From contig NC_061863.1 of assembly GCF_907164915.1 (NCBI RefSeq), forward strand, positions 30,723,258-30,787,257: a stretch of 64,000 nucleotides of DNA, given 5' to 3'. The DNA comes from Impatiens glandulifera (Eukaryota; Streptophyta; Magnoliopsida; Ericales; Balsaminaceae). The number at the start of each line of letters is the position of its first letter. Position 1 is the stretch's first letter. A program made the translations under genes and the position numbers. The notes below the pieces were generated by a model, which was not told where the DNA came from, ran no database searches, and saw only the letters and a list, made by a program, of their open reading frames with translations. This document shows, piece after piece, positions 38,374-50,079 of this stretch.

Positions 38374-38579
38374 TGGTATCAGAGAAGGAAAACTTTGAAG
38401 ATCAAGAAGTTGAAGATAAAGAAGAAGCGTTCGACAATAGTTCTTCGTCGTCAACCGATTATTCACAAAATGAAGATGTAGAAGAAACGGCTAACAATAG
38501 TTCTTCATTGTCGACTGATTATTCGTTAACCGATCAAATAATGGCCGATAAGAAGCGATATGATAATGATCAAAAATAA
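38373..38579 (+). pseudogene. Short acidic ORF starting in the primer-binding site
   Basis: 68 codons (MVSEKENFEDQEVEDKEEAF ...) with a duplicated NNSSS(S/L)STDYS segment. It begins inside the TGGTATCAGAG site, so it is either a retroelement leader/gag remnant or a chance frame. No domain was recognised. Confidence 0.3.
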
Positions 38580-39060
38580 AATTATACGAATTCTTATTTA
38601 TACATTTAAATAAATTATAAATAAAATTATAAACATAATTTATAAATCAGAGTCAAATGAAGAATGTTTCACTGAACAATGCATATATTAATATCAGTTT
38701 TAAAACGGAGTCAAACGAAGTTCGCTTCACTGAACAGTGCATATATTTCAATCAGTTTTAAAACGGAGTCAATTGAAGCTCGTTTCACTGAATAGTGCAT
38801 ATATTTCAATCAGTTTTACATGGAAAAACTGATATAAAATGGTGTAGGTCGTCCATTCACTAGGTCATGTAAAATAGAGTGAAGCGGAGGAAACTTCACT
38901 CTTTTCCGCTTCTACTGAACTCGGAATAAAATTCGGGTTCTAGTTCTCTCTCTTCCTTTCAACTCGACCATTGATTTATTAATATAATAATGCTACTGAA
39001 ATCTGATTGATCCACAATAAGGGAACACCTCATTCAGTAGTAGAGGAACCGTATTGTGAC

Positions 39061-39207
39061 ATTGGACGTGTTTGGGCAAATTTTGCAGAGTATTCATTTT
39101 TACCGGTAGAAAAATAATCATAAATGTTTTATTCCGTTTTTAAAAGTCTGAGGAATAGAATATAAATTAAATAATTTGATAAATTTTGGGCCAATTGAAG
39201 TGAATAG

Positions 39208-39273
<66 letters not shown>

Positions 39274-42200
39274 CTATTGTCTAAGTACAATCTTATTTTA
39301 AGTTTATTTTTATTTAATACAACATCACTCACGGCTAGAGAATCGTCACCTAATTTTTTAAAATTAGAAAATAATTTAGGCGTATGAATGCCACAATTAA
39401 ATATTATTTATTAGTTCGGTGCTTAATTACGTGTAGAAAATGATTAAAATCGCTTTGTTTCCCAACACCTCAATACTCTCTACTGCAACAATTTTAACAT
39501 TTTACAACATATCGTTACGCAATACTTTTTATAGTTTTCTTTTTAAATGTTTTAAGTTCGTTATGGCCATCCACATTTGTATAGACTTTGATTTGTTTTT
39601 TTTATAATATTTTGTTTACAATATTAAACAATGTTTTGAGTTCGTTATGAACATCCACATTTAATATATAGACAAGTATAAACATGTATAAGTAAGTAAA
39701 ATACAAGAAAAAATATATGTACAAGTAAATAAAACCCTACTAAAGAGAGAAAGAGTTAGGCAAAAAATATCACATAAATGCACGTCTTAGAAAAAAAATC
39801 ATGAAATTCCTTTGAAAGAGTGTAAAAAGTTCAAAGTGTTTTTTAGGAAAAAATTATGAGAGTTTGATGTTTAGATAGAAAAATGACTTTATGATTTCAA
39901 CCATGTCAACCTTTTTATGAATGTTTTGAAAGATGTTGAAACATCCATAATCCTATTTTCTAGACTATGTTAGGGATGGGTGAAACATGAACATACATAA
40001 ACGGAAATGAGTCACATATGCAGAAGCGATTTATCATTAATAAACAAGTGGTGCTACAAAATTCGGTCTTTTATTACAAAAATACGGTCGTTCATTCTAT
40101 GTCCTTACAATTACTCAGTCGTTCAATCTCGGTTCTAATAATTTTGGTCATTCAGTCTCGGTCCCTCATTCCACACTTTTACCATGCACCTTCCCCACTC
40201 CAAGTCTCCATTCACCTGTCACATAAAAATTATTGGTGTGTACCTATACCACACAAGCATAGTGAGTCTAAAGACTCAACAAACATTTAATGATTAAAAA
40301 TAATGTTGGAATGGGTTACTCATTCATAAATGATTATATAAAAGATATTTAAAACTTCATTGTATCCATATGTGGGTTTTTAAAGTGGTTTATCATAGCG
40401 ATGGTACATTTACATCTTGAGCACATATTTTGATCCTAGACCTTCAAAGCTGATTCTGAAGGTGAAGATCTGTATCCTTTTAAGCCAGTATTTAAAAGGA
40501 CACTTTTCGAAATCAATTCCTAAAGTCCACAACCTCTTTAGACCATTTTTTGCGTGGGTAATATTTTACATGAGCTCATCCTTAGAAGTCAAGTCCCATA
40601 GAACCCAACTAATATTTTGAAATCAGACTACCAAAGCTCATCTTGGCTAGCCCTCCTCCCATATTTATCAATTCTCATACATCAGTATTCACTATGATTT
40701 CATAAACATTAGAGTTTCATAAAATCATATCATACTTTGGAAAATATAACGTACTTTGAAAACATATCATACTTTAGAAGATCATACTTTGGAAAACATG
40801 GTTTCATATTTTTTTCTTCATTAAAAACATGGGTATGCAATAAAATCATGTTTTAAAGACAGTGTGCATCATTTATAGAATATACATGAATTATATAGCC
40901 TAGTGTGGGTTTCTTTTAGAAAACATTACTTGTCTTAGGTTGATCTTTGTTATAAGGATGATTGTTCTCAAGACTTATATTTCTTAATGAAGTGGGAAAT
41001 GGATATAATGAAATGAATTAGTTTGTGAAGAATATATATAGTTTCAGTCATGGTCGGTTGAGGTAGCATGAGTTAGGCAACTTACTATTTAAGATAGTTG
41101 ATCATAACATGAGATGGGTAAACTTGTTAATTAAGATTGATGGTTATAGCATGGGAAAATTATATCATGAGGTGGAAAATTTGATAATTAAGATAGTTGG
41201 TTAAAGTATGGGCAAGTCATAGCATGAGGTGGTCATATCATGAGCTGAGTAACTTACTACTTAAGATAGTAAGGCATGAGAAAGTCCTAGCATGAGTTGG
41301 TCCTAGCATGAGGTGGGTGAAACATAAGGTGTGTGAAGCATGATGTGGGTGAAGCATGAGGTGGGTCAAACATGAGGTGGCAAAGTAAAGCATGGGCAGA
41401 AGTCTCGGTCGGATCTCTTGGTCCTAACTCAAGAATATCGGTCGATCATCTCGATCGGATCTCTCGGTCATAACTTATGAATATTGGTCAGACCCCTCGA
41501 TCCTATTTAAAATTCTCGGTCCTAGGTCCCAATTTTCTCGATCCTGGGTCTCATTTTTTCTTGGTCTTAGTTCTCGGCCAAGAATGAAGATATTCGATTA
41601 GAAATGAATTTTAGGGTTTGACAGATGTGTTCATACAAATTTTGAGAAATAAACTATTTTTTATGTTTTTGAGGTTTTTTTATGCATTTTATATTTTTTG
41701 GTAATTTCATGAAAGCAAATAAAAACAAAAAATAAAACCACACACAAACTTACATAAAGTAAACACACAAAAAACAATCCCTAAAAAAGGAAAATGGATT
41801 TTGATTAAAACAAAAAAACAGTGGCTAAAGAACCAACACATGGGTCGACAACATGGAAAGAAAAATGGTCGAGTTCTCGGTCGCTGACCATGGATGATCA
41901 TCGATGGTCTCTTCGTTCAGAAACCACGTCAGAGGTTCTCATCATCCACCATAAAATCTGCCAAGTAAAGATTTCTCGGTCAACTATAGGTGGAAGATAT
42001 TTTTTTGGAATCAAATTCTGTATTTTTAAATATATAACAACATTATATGATCAAAACTTAAATTATAAGATCATTAAATCAAGATCATGCGAGAAAAATG
42101 TCAAGAACTCCTCAAACAATTGTTCTTTTACCATATCAAAAGGTATTGGTTTAAGATTATTATATATTTATTCCTATAATATACACAAATGAGTATATTT

Positions 42201-42390
42201 TCAACCCTTTTTTTAAATGACCAATGCAAAAATACAAACCTTTAACCTAATTTAAATTAAGCAAATTTAGGGTTCTTGTTTTATATTGGATTTAATCAAG
42301 AAAGAAAAGATATAGATTTCTAAACCAATTCAATTTCAATAATGTACAAGAAAATTAACATTTAAATTAATATCACCTTTCAAGAATTTA
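39061..42390. other. Intergenic stretch rich in simple and short tandem repeats
   Basis: (TA)n at about 39208-39271. Near 40080-40190 there are repeated GGTCGTTCA/CTCGGTCC words. 41050-41390 is a loose array of GCATGAGGTGGGTGAA and CTTACTACTTAAGATAGT units. 41390-41990 carries CTCGGTC(C/G) repeats, inverse in orientation to those at 20095-20445. No gene was recognised on either strand. Confidence 0.5.
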
Positions 42391-42399
42391 AGAACAAGA

Positions 42400-43541
42400 A
42401 TTACAGTTTGTATAGTGCATCACGAGATTTGTATAGTGCGTCAAGCGAATTGTATAGTGCGTCACAAACTATATACAATATTTACGATTTTTACTATAAT
42501 GTTCTTCAAGATCTTGACGAACATTACGGTTAAGATCCTGACGAACATTATAGTAAAAATCATGACGAACATTAATGTTTGTTAGAATTTTTACTGTAAT
42601 GTTCATCACGGTCTTTATTATAATGTTTTTCACTATCATTACTTACTTACTGTAATGTTCGTCATGATCTATACAATTCGCGTGATGAGTATGTAGAAAT
42701 AGGAGGAGGCATATATTTTTGATAGATTTTTTGAAATTTATGGGAGAAAAAGAAAACATGAAGATGTAGTTCCTCCTAAACCTTAGGATAAAGGTAGTTC
42801 ATTCCAACCAAGGTTTGGGAGAAAGTACAAATCTTCATTCTTTCTCGTCCTCCCATCTGGTTCAAAAAATATATCAAAAACATGCCTCCCATTTCTACAA
42901 TACGCGTCACGCGAATTATACAATTCGCGTGACGAACTACACAAATCATGTCACAAATTATACAATACGCATCACAAACAATACAATTCGCGTCACAAAC
43001 CAATACATAATTGTGTCGAAAAACAACTATAATATTCTTCACAAAATCAAGTCACTAACAAATTATCAAATCAACTAACTATAACATAAACATAAAATGC
43101 ACATTTAACATACTCATATGAGAAGGTGATGGTTGTCTTCTTCAACCGTTCCTAGCTGACTGCTGATGTTGAACAGATGACTGTGAGTCTTTTTCAACCG
43201 TTGTTGGTTGCTGATGTTGAATGAACGAAGAGTCGTGAGTCTTTTCAGCCGCTGTTGGCTGTTGATGTTGAACGGAGAGTCATGGGGATGGGGAAGAGGG
43301 ATTAGGGTTTAGGGAGAGGGAAATGGAGAGTCGTGGCTGCTGATATTGAGTTGGAGAGTTTAAAGTTTTGTAAGGAGCGGGAAAAAGAAAATGAACGGAA
43401 GGAATGAGGATTCCCGAGATTGGGAGGGTATAAAGTCCATTAGGGACAATATCGACATTTCATAGACCCAAAAAGTCATTTTGACAAACATTATCAACCT
43501 TGAGAGTCATTTTTCTAATTTGACTTACTAAAACACCCTTA
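42400..43541. repeat. Terminal region of a second MULE-like element (partial)
   Basis: Read leftward from 43541, a GGGTGTTTTAGTAAGTCAAA end is followed by a leader-like, CT-rich segment with CCCTAAACCCTAATCCC (43290-43320). Next comes a tandem of TGCTGATGTTGAAC units (43150-43350), then an array of ACAATTCGCGTCAC/AATACGC words (42400-42990). This end, leader, CG-word minisatellite order mirrors the adjacent MULE at 43551. No opposite terminus was found to the left. Confidence 0.4.
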
Positions 43542-43550
43542 CTCAAAATC

Positions 43551-44250
43551 GGGAAATTTGACGAAATAACCCTAATAATAGGGTTATTTCCAAATTTAGC
43601 ATAGGATATATAATATTTGCAAATGTAACCTTTTGTCCATGGAAAAAGTCTTTTTTGCCCCTTTAATAAAAAAATAACATTTCCTTCCCTTTATATTTTC
43701 TTTCCCTTTCTATTTTCTTTCCCTTTCCTCTTTTCATATTTCTGAAACCCCCTCTCTCCCCGTATTCTCTCTTCTTCTCCTCTCCCCTGACGACGATCCA
43801 AGCCGTGCAACGAACGAAGGAATCGACCGATCATTTCAGGTTTAGGGTGAGTTTTCTCCGAGGCAACCAACTCCCTGAGGCAACACCACATCATTTAAGG
43901 TGAGTTTTTCCCATTTTCCCGTTGTTTACCTTCCATGCATGCTGAAATGGAAGAATGGTTTAGGGTTTTAGCGTTTAGAGTTTAGGTTTAGGGTTTTATA
44001 GGGTGACTGTATGGTTTTGGGTTTAAAATGCATCTATCGTAGGCGTCATAGAAGAAAATGCATATGTCGCAGGCAAAAATGCATCTGGCGCAGGAGACAA
44101 TGCATCTGTCACATGCGACAATGCATCTGTCGTAGACAAATATGTATTATTCTTCTGCGACAGATGCGTTGTCGCCTGAGATAGATGAATTGTCTCTTGC
44201 GATAGATGTCTTATTTGCTTCTTTAAAGAAGTGGTATTTGCTTTCATTAG
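43551..44250 (+). repeat. Left long TIR of the MULE
   Basis: It contains the palindromic start AAATAACCCTAATAATAGGGTTATTT (43565-43590), CTTTCCC-rich leader sequence, telomere-like TTTAGGGTTTTAG words, and a subterminal array of GCATCTGTCGCAGGCGA words (44030-44200). Its inverse is at 50080-50743. Confidence 0.8.
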
Positions 44251-44274
44251 TCTAACATAATGTTTTTTTTGCAG

Positions 44275-46970
44275 ATGGCACCAACCAAAAACAAAAGCAA
44301 AACCAAATTCGTTATTGAGAACTTTCCTGGTCGCGTTTCATGGAAATCCACTTGTACCTACTTGTTAAAGATGAAGAACAAGTTTAATCACCTTGGTCTT
44401 ATGGATATGGCTTTGCAGACTCAATTCTAGCATCTATTTAAAACTCTGACTATAATTTTCTCAGAAATAATAATCCATCAGATGTTGATGAGGAAAAGCA
44501 ACTATAATTCGAAGAGAATAAGTTTCCTGGTCAATGGTCAATAGCTATATTGGGGCATGAAGGAATATGCCTTGGTGACAGACCTAAATTTTGGAAGATT
44601 TCTTATGGTCAAAAACTGGCACATTGAAGAATGTCCACCCTAGTCCGTAAATATTTTGGGGGAAAAACGATTGTTAGAGTGAATGAAGTTTAAACAATTT
44701 TCCTCTAATGCTCTGATAAAGAGGATGCATGGAAGATTGGGCTCATAAACATGATTTACTAGTGTCTTTTTGGATCTGATAATAGAAGGATGGTAAATTT
44801 GAAAATCTTCAGCACGGTGGAGGACATAGAAATGTTCCTTCAATTTCCATGGGGAAAAGTGTCCTTCAGTTCAACCCTGAAGGGTATTGACAAAAACATG
44901 AAACATCTCCGGGAGCTATATCTGGCCAAGAAGGAAACCTGCAAGGGGAACTGTGATGTCGCTTATACTATTACTGGGTTCGCAATAACCTTCCAAGTTT
45001 GAACATATTTGGTTATCAAGACATTTGTCCCCAAATTTGCGGATATGACCGAGGAACAACCTATATGCCCAAGGATATTACTCTTTACAACCTCCAGGAG
45101 CAACACCAACACTATCCAAGAGGTATCCACTACCTTTTTGAAGTACAATGTGTTTAACAAGATTGATGAGTCTGAAGAGGAGAAGAGGAACTATTGTGGG
45201 GAAGATTTTGAAGAAATGGGAGGCTACATTTATGAAGAATTATTTGAAGTGGATGGTAGGAAGAGAAAGAATGAAGATGGTAGTACTCCTAAACCGGCGC
45301 CCAAGAGGAGAATACCACTTAAAATCACACTAGCTAAGAGGACCGATAGGTCATTTAATGATGAATCTAGCCAAGACACCTCTCGGTCTACTACTCATGA
45401 ATCTAGCCATGTCCCTTCAGCGATGACTCCTCAAACTAACGAAGACAATTCTCCAACTAGTCAAGACAATCGAGTGACTCAAGCCCAACATGATGTCAAG
45501 TTTGATGAGCTGAGAAAGGATATGAAGGAGCTGACAAGGGATGTGAATGAGCTTAAAACTAAAATGAAGGTCATCAAAAAGGATCAACGTGTTATGTTTA
45601 ATCACATAATCAAATTATTGGGTGAAATAAAACAACAGAAAAATGCTGATTCAGATTTAGTGGAGAAGGAGTTGGAGTTCAACAAAGATGTTGTTACTGA
45701 TGGGTTAAAGATGAACAAAGATGTTGTTGCTGTTGATGTTGATGATGGGTTGGACAAGAAAAAAGATGTTGTTACTATTGATGTTGATGATGGATTGAAT
45801 GATGGGTTGAATGATGATGGGTTGGAGATGAACAAAGATGATGTTGATGTTCATGATGGATTGAATGATGATGGGTTAAATGATGATGGGTTGAATGAGA
45901 AAGAAGATATTGATGTTGTTGATGTTGTTGATGGGTTGAATGAGAAAGAAGATATTGTTGTTGTTGATGTTGTTGATGGGTTGGAGAAGAAATAAAATAT
46001 TGATGTTGTTGATGGGTTGGATGTGAAAGAAGATATTGATGTTTTTGATGATGATGTTGATGTTGAGAATAAAAACAAAGATGTTGATGTTGATGTTGAT
46101 GCTGAGAAGGAAAACAAAGATGTTGATGTTCTGAATGAGTTGGAAAAGAAGGAGGCTGAGTTGAAGATGAACGACAAGGAAGATTTGGCCACGAAGAAGA
46201 AGGAGTTCGCCACGAAAAAGAAGGAGTTGGGAACGAAGAGGAATGTGGAGTTGGCCAAGAAGAGGTTGGAGGAGTTGTCCAAGAAGAGGAAGGTGGAGTT
46301 GGAAAAGAAGAGGGATGATGATGTATTAGAAATGACTCCAACAAAATTTTTGGGGAAAATGGGGAACTACACAGACCCTAATGGAAAAACGTTTAAACTC
46401 AATGATCCAATAACTGTCATATCGCTACGAAGTTTGCGTTTCGTTATTCAAAGTTTGCCAAAAATCTAGAAAAATACATCTTCGACATTACCTTCATAGA
46501 ATATTTCATGGGTGATTTTGAAAATTTCCTGACTTGTTGGAGCACTATAGATATCGTATATATCCCTATGAACCTGAAGCTGAAGCACTGGGTCCTGTGT
46601 GAGGTGCAACTACAAGAATGGTGCATCAATGTTTATGACTGCGAATAGTGGTTTATCAAAAAGGATCATTATGACAAGTTAATGAAACCACTATGTGAAA
46701 TGATTCCATATTTGTTTCAACATGGAACGACCTATATTGACAGGAGCAGGTATCCTAACTTTAGTTTGAAAAGTATACCATATGTTGTAATACCACACCC
46801 AACAATCCCCAAGTGCACCAAGAGTGGGGACTGTGTGTTTTTACAATCATGTATTTGGAGTACCTTATTGCCAAATTGGATATATCAGCTGTGATCACAA
46901 AAAATATGAATTTTTGAAGACAAAAATGGACAGTAAGGTTAATCCACCATATAATAGACCCATAGGAAAT
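44275..46970 (+). pseudogene. ULP-like (C48 cysteine peptidase) passenger gene, broken
   Basis: The first ATG (44275, MAPTKNKSKTKFVIENFPGR) follows a TTTTTTTTGCAG acceptor. 44280-45000 reads as a DUF1985-like region (KEYALVTDLNFG, then NLKIFSTVEDIEMFLQFPWG) in several frames with stops. 45009-45995 is one open frame: a basic segment, then an acidic DVVDVVDGLNEKEDI-type repeat. A stop at about 45993 separates it from 46017-46469 (K/E-rich helix). The peptidase core lies in another frame at 46440-46950: KHWVLCEVQL (His), INVYDCE (Asp) and KSGDC (Cys). A stop follows the Asp segment, and a one-base loss lies next to the Cys. Family role is SUMO/ubiquitin-like processing; this copy cannot encode it. 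Confidence 0.75.
45690..46140 (+). repeat. GATGTTGATG-type coding repeat in the ULP-like gene
   Basis: Repeats of GATGTTGTTGATGGGTTG and AATGATGATGGGTTGAAT encode D/V/G/L/N-rich acidic peptide. The antisense open frames here (Ser- or His-rich) are artefacts of the repeat. Confidence 0.7.
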
Positions 46971-47099
46971 GGACAATCATATGTTGTTTTAGGAAATGGA
47001 CAATTTTTGAATGCAAATGGTTGTATTATTTTGCTAATGCTACAATGGTTGTATATTTTGAATGCAAATGGTTATATAATGTAGTCTATGTTTACTTTT

Positions 47100-47100
47100 G

Positions 47101-47138
<38 letters not shown>

Positions 47139-47400
47139 GTAGTATATTTTTACTTTCGATTGTCAAATGAGTATATATATATTTTGCTATCTGCATTTGT
47201 CGTCTATGATAATTGCATCTGTCGCAGGCGAAATTGTCAAATACTGCATTCAAAAAACTGCATTTACTAGAATATACATTTGTCGCAGGAGAAATTGTCA
47301 AATTGCATTTATCGTCTACGAATATACATCTGTCGTAGGCGACAATACATCTATCGTCTGCGACAGATGTATATTCGTAGACGAAAAATGCATGTTTTGC
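47100..47400. repeat. (TA)n and internal copies of the MULE CG-word repeat
   Basis: (TA)n at about 47107-47138 is followed by words such as GCATCTGTCGCAGGCGA and ACATCTGTCGTAGGCGACAA, which are the same as in both subterminal regions. The stretch lies between the convergent 3' ends of the two genes. Confidence 0.65.
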
Positions 47401-47628
47401 CTGCTATATCTCGCTGTTAATACAATTGTTGGCTGTGTAAATGACAACACACTTAAAACCCTAACACTTACAATGACAACACACTTCAAATGAAAACACT
47501 TAAAGTTAGTACAACAATTTGATAAAAAAAGTTAGTACAATAGTTTGATCAAAAAAGTTAGTACAACAATTTGATAAAAAAAGTTAGTACAACAGTTTGA
47601 TCAAAAATAGCATTTACTAAAAGTTCTA

Positions 47629-50024
47629 TCATGCCAAAGATTGGGCACTAAATTGTGAAGGTTGTGTACTAGTTTGTGTTGGTCTTGCAGTAGATGGTGC
47701 ATGCATCACTGCTGAGTATGTTGCCCTGTTATGACCTAGACCGCCACATGAGCCGCACTGTCTCCGTTCCTTACGAGGCTCACCTTGTGATGACCTACGC
47801 TTTGTTGTTGATCGTCTTTTCTTAATCTTCATGGGGAGTTTTAGGCAAACTCGTTTCTTAATATATTTGAGAATGTCCCAAGCTTCATTATGATTAAAAA
47901 TTGGAAAACATGTCTCCGCATATGCCATTCACCACGATTCAGTTGAGTAAAACCTGAAAAATTATATTTGGTTAAATTCAACATAAATTAAACATAAATT
48001 GAACATGCAATTGGTTAAATTCTCTAACCTTGTGCAAAACTCATAGGGAACCGATTTCTGGAAACGGGCAGCCGCCAGAGCATGCGTACAAGGAAGACCA
48101 GATACATTAAATACCCTACAAGTACAAGTTCGGCCCTTGAAGTCAACTTAAAAATCAAATTCACCATCATGCACATGGAACTGAAATCAATTAAGTGGAT
48201 AAACGTTGTAGAATCTAGCATTTTCGCATTGCTCACGTAAGAACTTTTTATAATATACAGATAAATGTTTGTTGTGGTTGGTTGATTTTCCTCTTATATG
48301 ATGAAACCAATCTTGTATTGTGAATCTTAAATAGTCAGCTAATGTTGTTATGGGATATTTCCTAGCTTCCCTACTCTGACAATTAAAACTCTCCACGTAA
48401 TTGCTTGTCATTTTATTGTATCGCAAACCAGGAAAAAAACACGACTCCATCTCTTCACTCCAATTTGTTCCAAATATTCAGCAATCCGAGGGTCTTTAGT
48501 TATGATCTTGTCAAAATGCAGATGAAACATGGACTCGGTGTATGCGCGAGAAGCCAAATCAAACTCAACATGACAGTTAGTTTTAAATTTTGGACATAAT
48601 ATTCATTTTGATGTGGTATGTGAATGCACCGTGATGCGCTTCTAGAAAAACCGCGGACAAGGCATTGACAATACTTGGGTGTCTATCGGATATGAAGATG
48701 AGATCCAGGACTGATCTAATTGCCAAACTTAGTTGTTGCATGAAATATATCCAAGATTTATTATTCTCCGAATCAACGACGCCAAAAGCAACGGGATATA
48801 GTTGCTCATTCGCATCCAATGCTATCGCAACCAGTAGTTGACCTCCAACCATGTGGTTAAGGAAGCTGACATCGACGCACAATACAGGACGACAACAACC
48901 TATGAAACCCATAATTGAGACCCCTAAGGACATTAACATATACTTGAAGTGGTCTGCTCATCCGTATGGATGTCAGTTATGGTACCTGAGTTCTTCTTCT
49001 GCAACATAAACATGTATGATGACAATTACCATAGGATTCCTCCACAGTTCCTCGCATCGCCATTAAGGCCCTTTCCATGGACCTCCAAGCCTTATTATAT
49101 GTCAGAGTTAACCCATAACTTGTATGCATGTCTTTCATTATTTTCTTAGGCACATGATCATGGTGATGTCCATGTATTTACGTTTGATGCACTCCCTAAT
49201 TACCAAGATGATGTTTGCCTCACATTTTCTTGTCTCGTAAAAATTGAGCATGTGTGTTCTTTTACAAATTTTTTGATCTCAAATATCTCCGGGAATTTTC
49301 CTTTCTTAGCACGCAATTTCCACTTGCAGTTCTCAGCCATACATTTTACAAACCAAAGATTTTTTTGTTGACTTCATCACTTTGAGGATAAAATGATTAG
49401 ACATTGAATGTCTATGCAACCTCAATTGTATTTCTTTTTTGTTATCAAAAAACGTACTCACTTTCAATCCATTTTCAATTAATTGAGCAGGTGTTTCAAT
49501 CTCGAGTGGTTCATATGAGAAGTGATTGGTTCCCTCAATATGGCTGAATGTTTCCCTAACATGGGAAGTGCTTGGTTCCTGGGGTACTTCTTCTGCATGG
49601 TTTTGACTTGGGAAGACATCTTGCTGCTCAAAAACATCTTGCTGCTCAAAACATCTTGCTTCTCAGATACATCTTGTTGCCTTCGGAAGACATCTTGCTG
49701 CTCACATACATCTCGATTCCTTGGGAAGACATTTTGCTGCTCAAATATGTCATTTTCTGGCCTTTTGCTTTCTTGAGTTGAATGTATTGATTTCTCTACT
49801 AAAGAGACACACAATAGAGCGCGATGGTTGGGTAGTGAAGACGAAAGTTCTTGAAAATAGAACGCCACATCACTATCTCGAATGATTGTTGCAGGAGGAG
49901 AATTCATCATAAACATATTATACTTCACTTTTAACACTAAGTCATATTTTAATTTGTCAACACCAATAACATCATAGACAATGACAACTAATTCGTCATA
50001 TGTAGCATTTCGGGATATATTCAC
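47629..50024 (-). pseudogene. mudrA-like MULE transposase, broken
   Basis: Minus strand from about 50024. The N-terminal part (MNISRNATYDELVVIVYDVI) is followed by a Q/D-rich linker to 49479. 49479-48940 is broken by stops. The MULE transposase core at 48939-48583 has CRPVLCVDVSF (first Asp), LVAIALDANEQLYPVAFGVV and LIFISDRHPSI (second Asp). RYNKMTSNYVESFN follows at about 48425-48385. The SWIM zinc finger (CTCRVFNVSGLPCTHA) lies at about 48125-48075 after a stop. The C-terminal knuckle CGSCGGLGHNRATY (47770-47700) has Y where the last Cys is expected. Family role: cut-and-paste transposition through the long TIRs. Confidence 0.85.
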
Positions 50025-50079
50025 ACCACGACATGAACTTGAGACAAAAGAACTAACACCACCATCATCAGTTTTTCAG

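Larger units (their letters stand above)
37820..39060. mobile_element. MULE-like TIR element, about 1.2 kb, non-autonomous
   Basis: The left end (37820-37975) and the right end (38880-39060) are inverted copies over at least 120 bp. They share TGATTTATTAATATAATAAT, GTTCTCTCTCTTTC and ATTCGGGTTC-type words. The left subterminal part has 58-bp tandem units (CATGTAAAACAGAATGAAGA ... GCTTCACTCG) at 37965-38170. The right part has about 62-bp units (AAAACGGAGTCAA ... TTTCACTGAA) at 38650-38830. The termini are homologous to the segment at 1963-2610. Exact ends and target duplication were not fixed. Confidence 0.7.

Noticed and set aside
40018..40620. Two plus-strand frames of 90 and 67 codons
   Set aside because: They overlap degenerate GGTC(G/A)TTCA repeats and show no domain or splice context.
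42400..42990. Regular-looking ACAATTCGCGTCAC repeats considered as a CRISPR-like array
   Set aside because: Units are irregular with no unique spacers of constant length, in plant nuclear DNA; it is a minisatellite.
43955..44010. TTTAGGG-like words resembling telomeric repeat
   Set aside because: Irregular, few and present inverted in the other TIR at about 50345-50390, so part of the MULE leader, not an interstitial telomere.
45602..46344. Overlapping antisense frames rich in Ser/Phe or His/Gln
   Set aside because: They are antisense readings of the GATGTTGATG and GAAGAAG repeats in the ULP-like gene.
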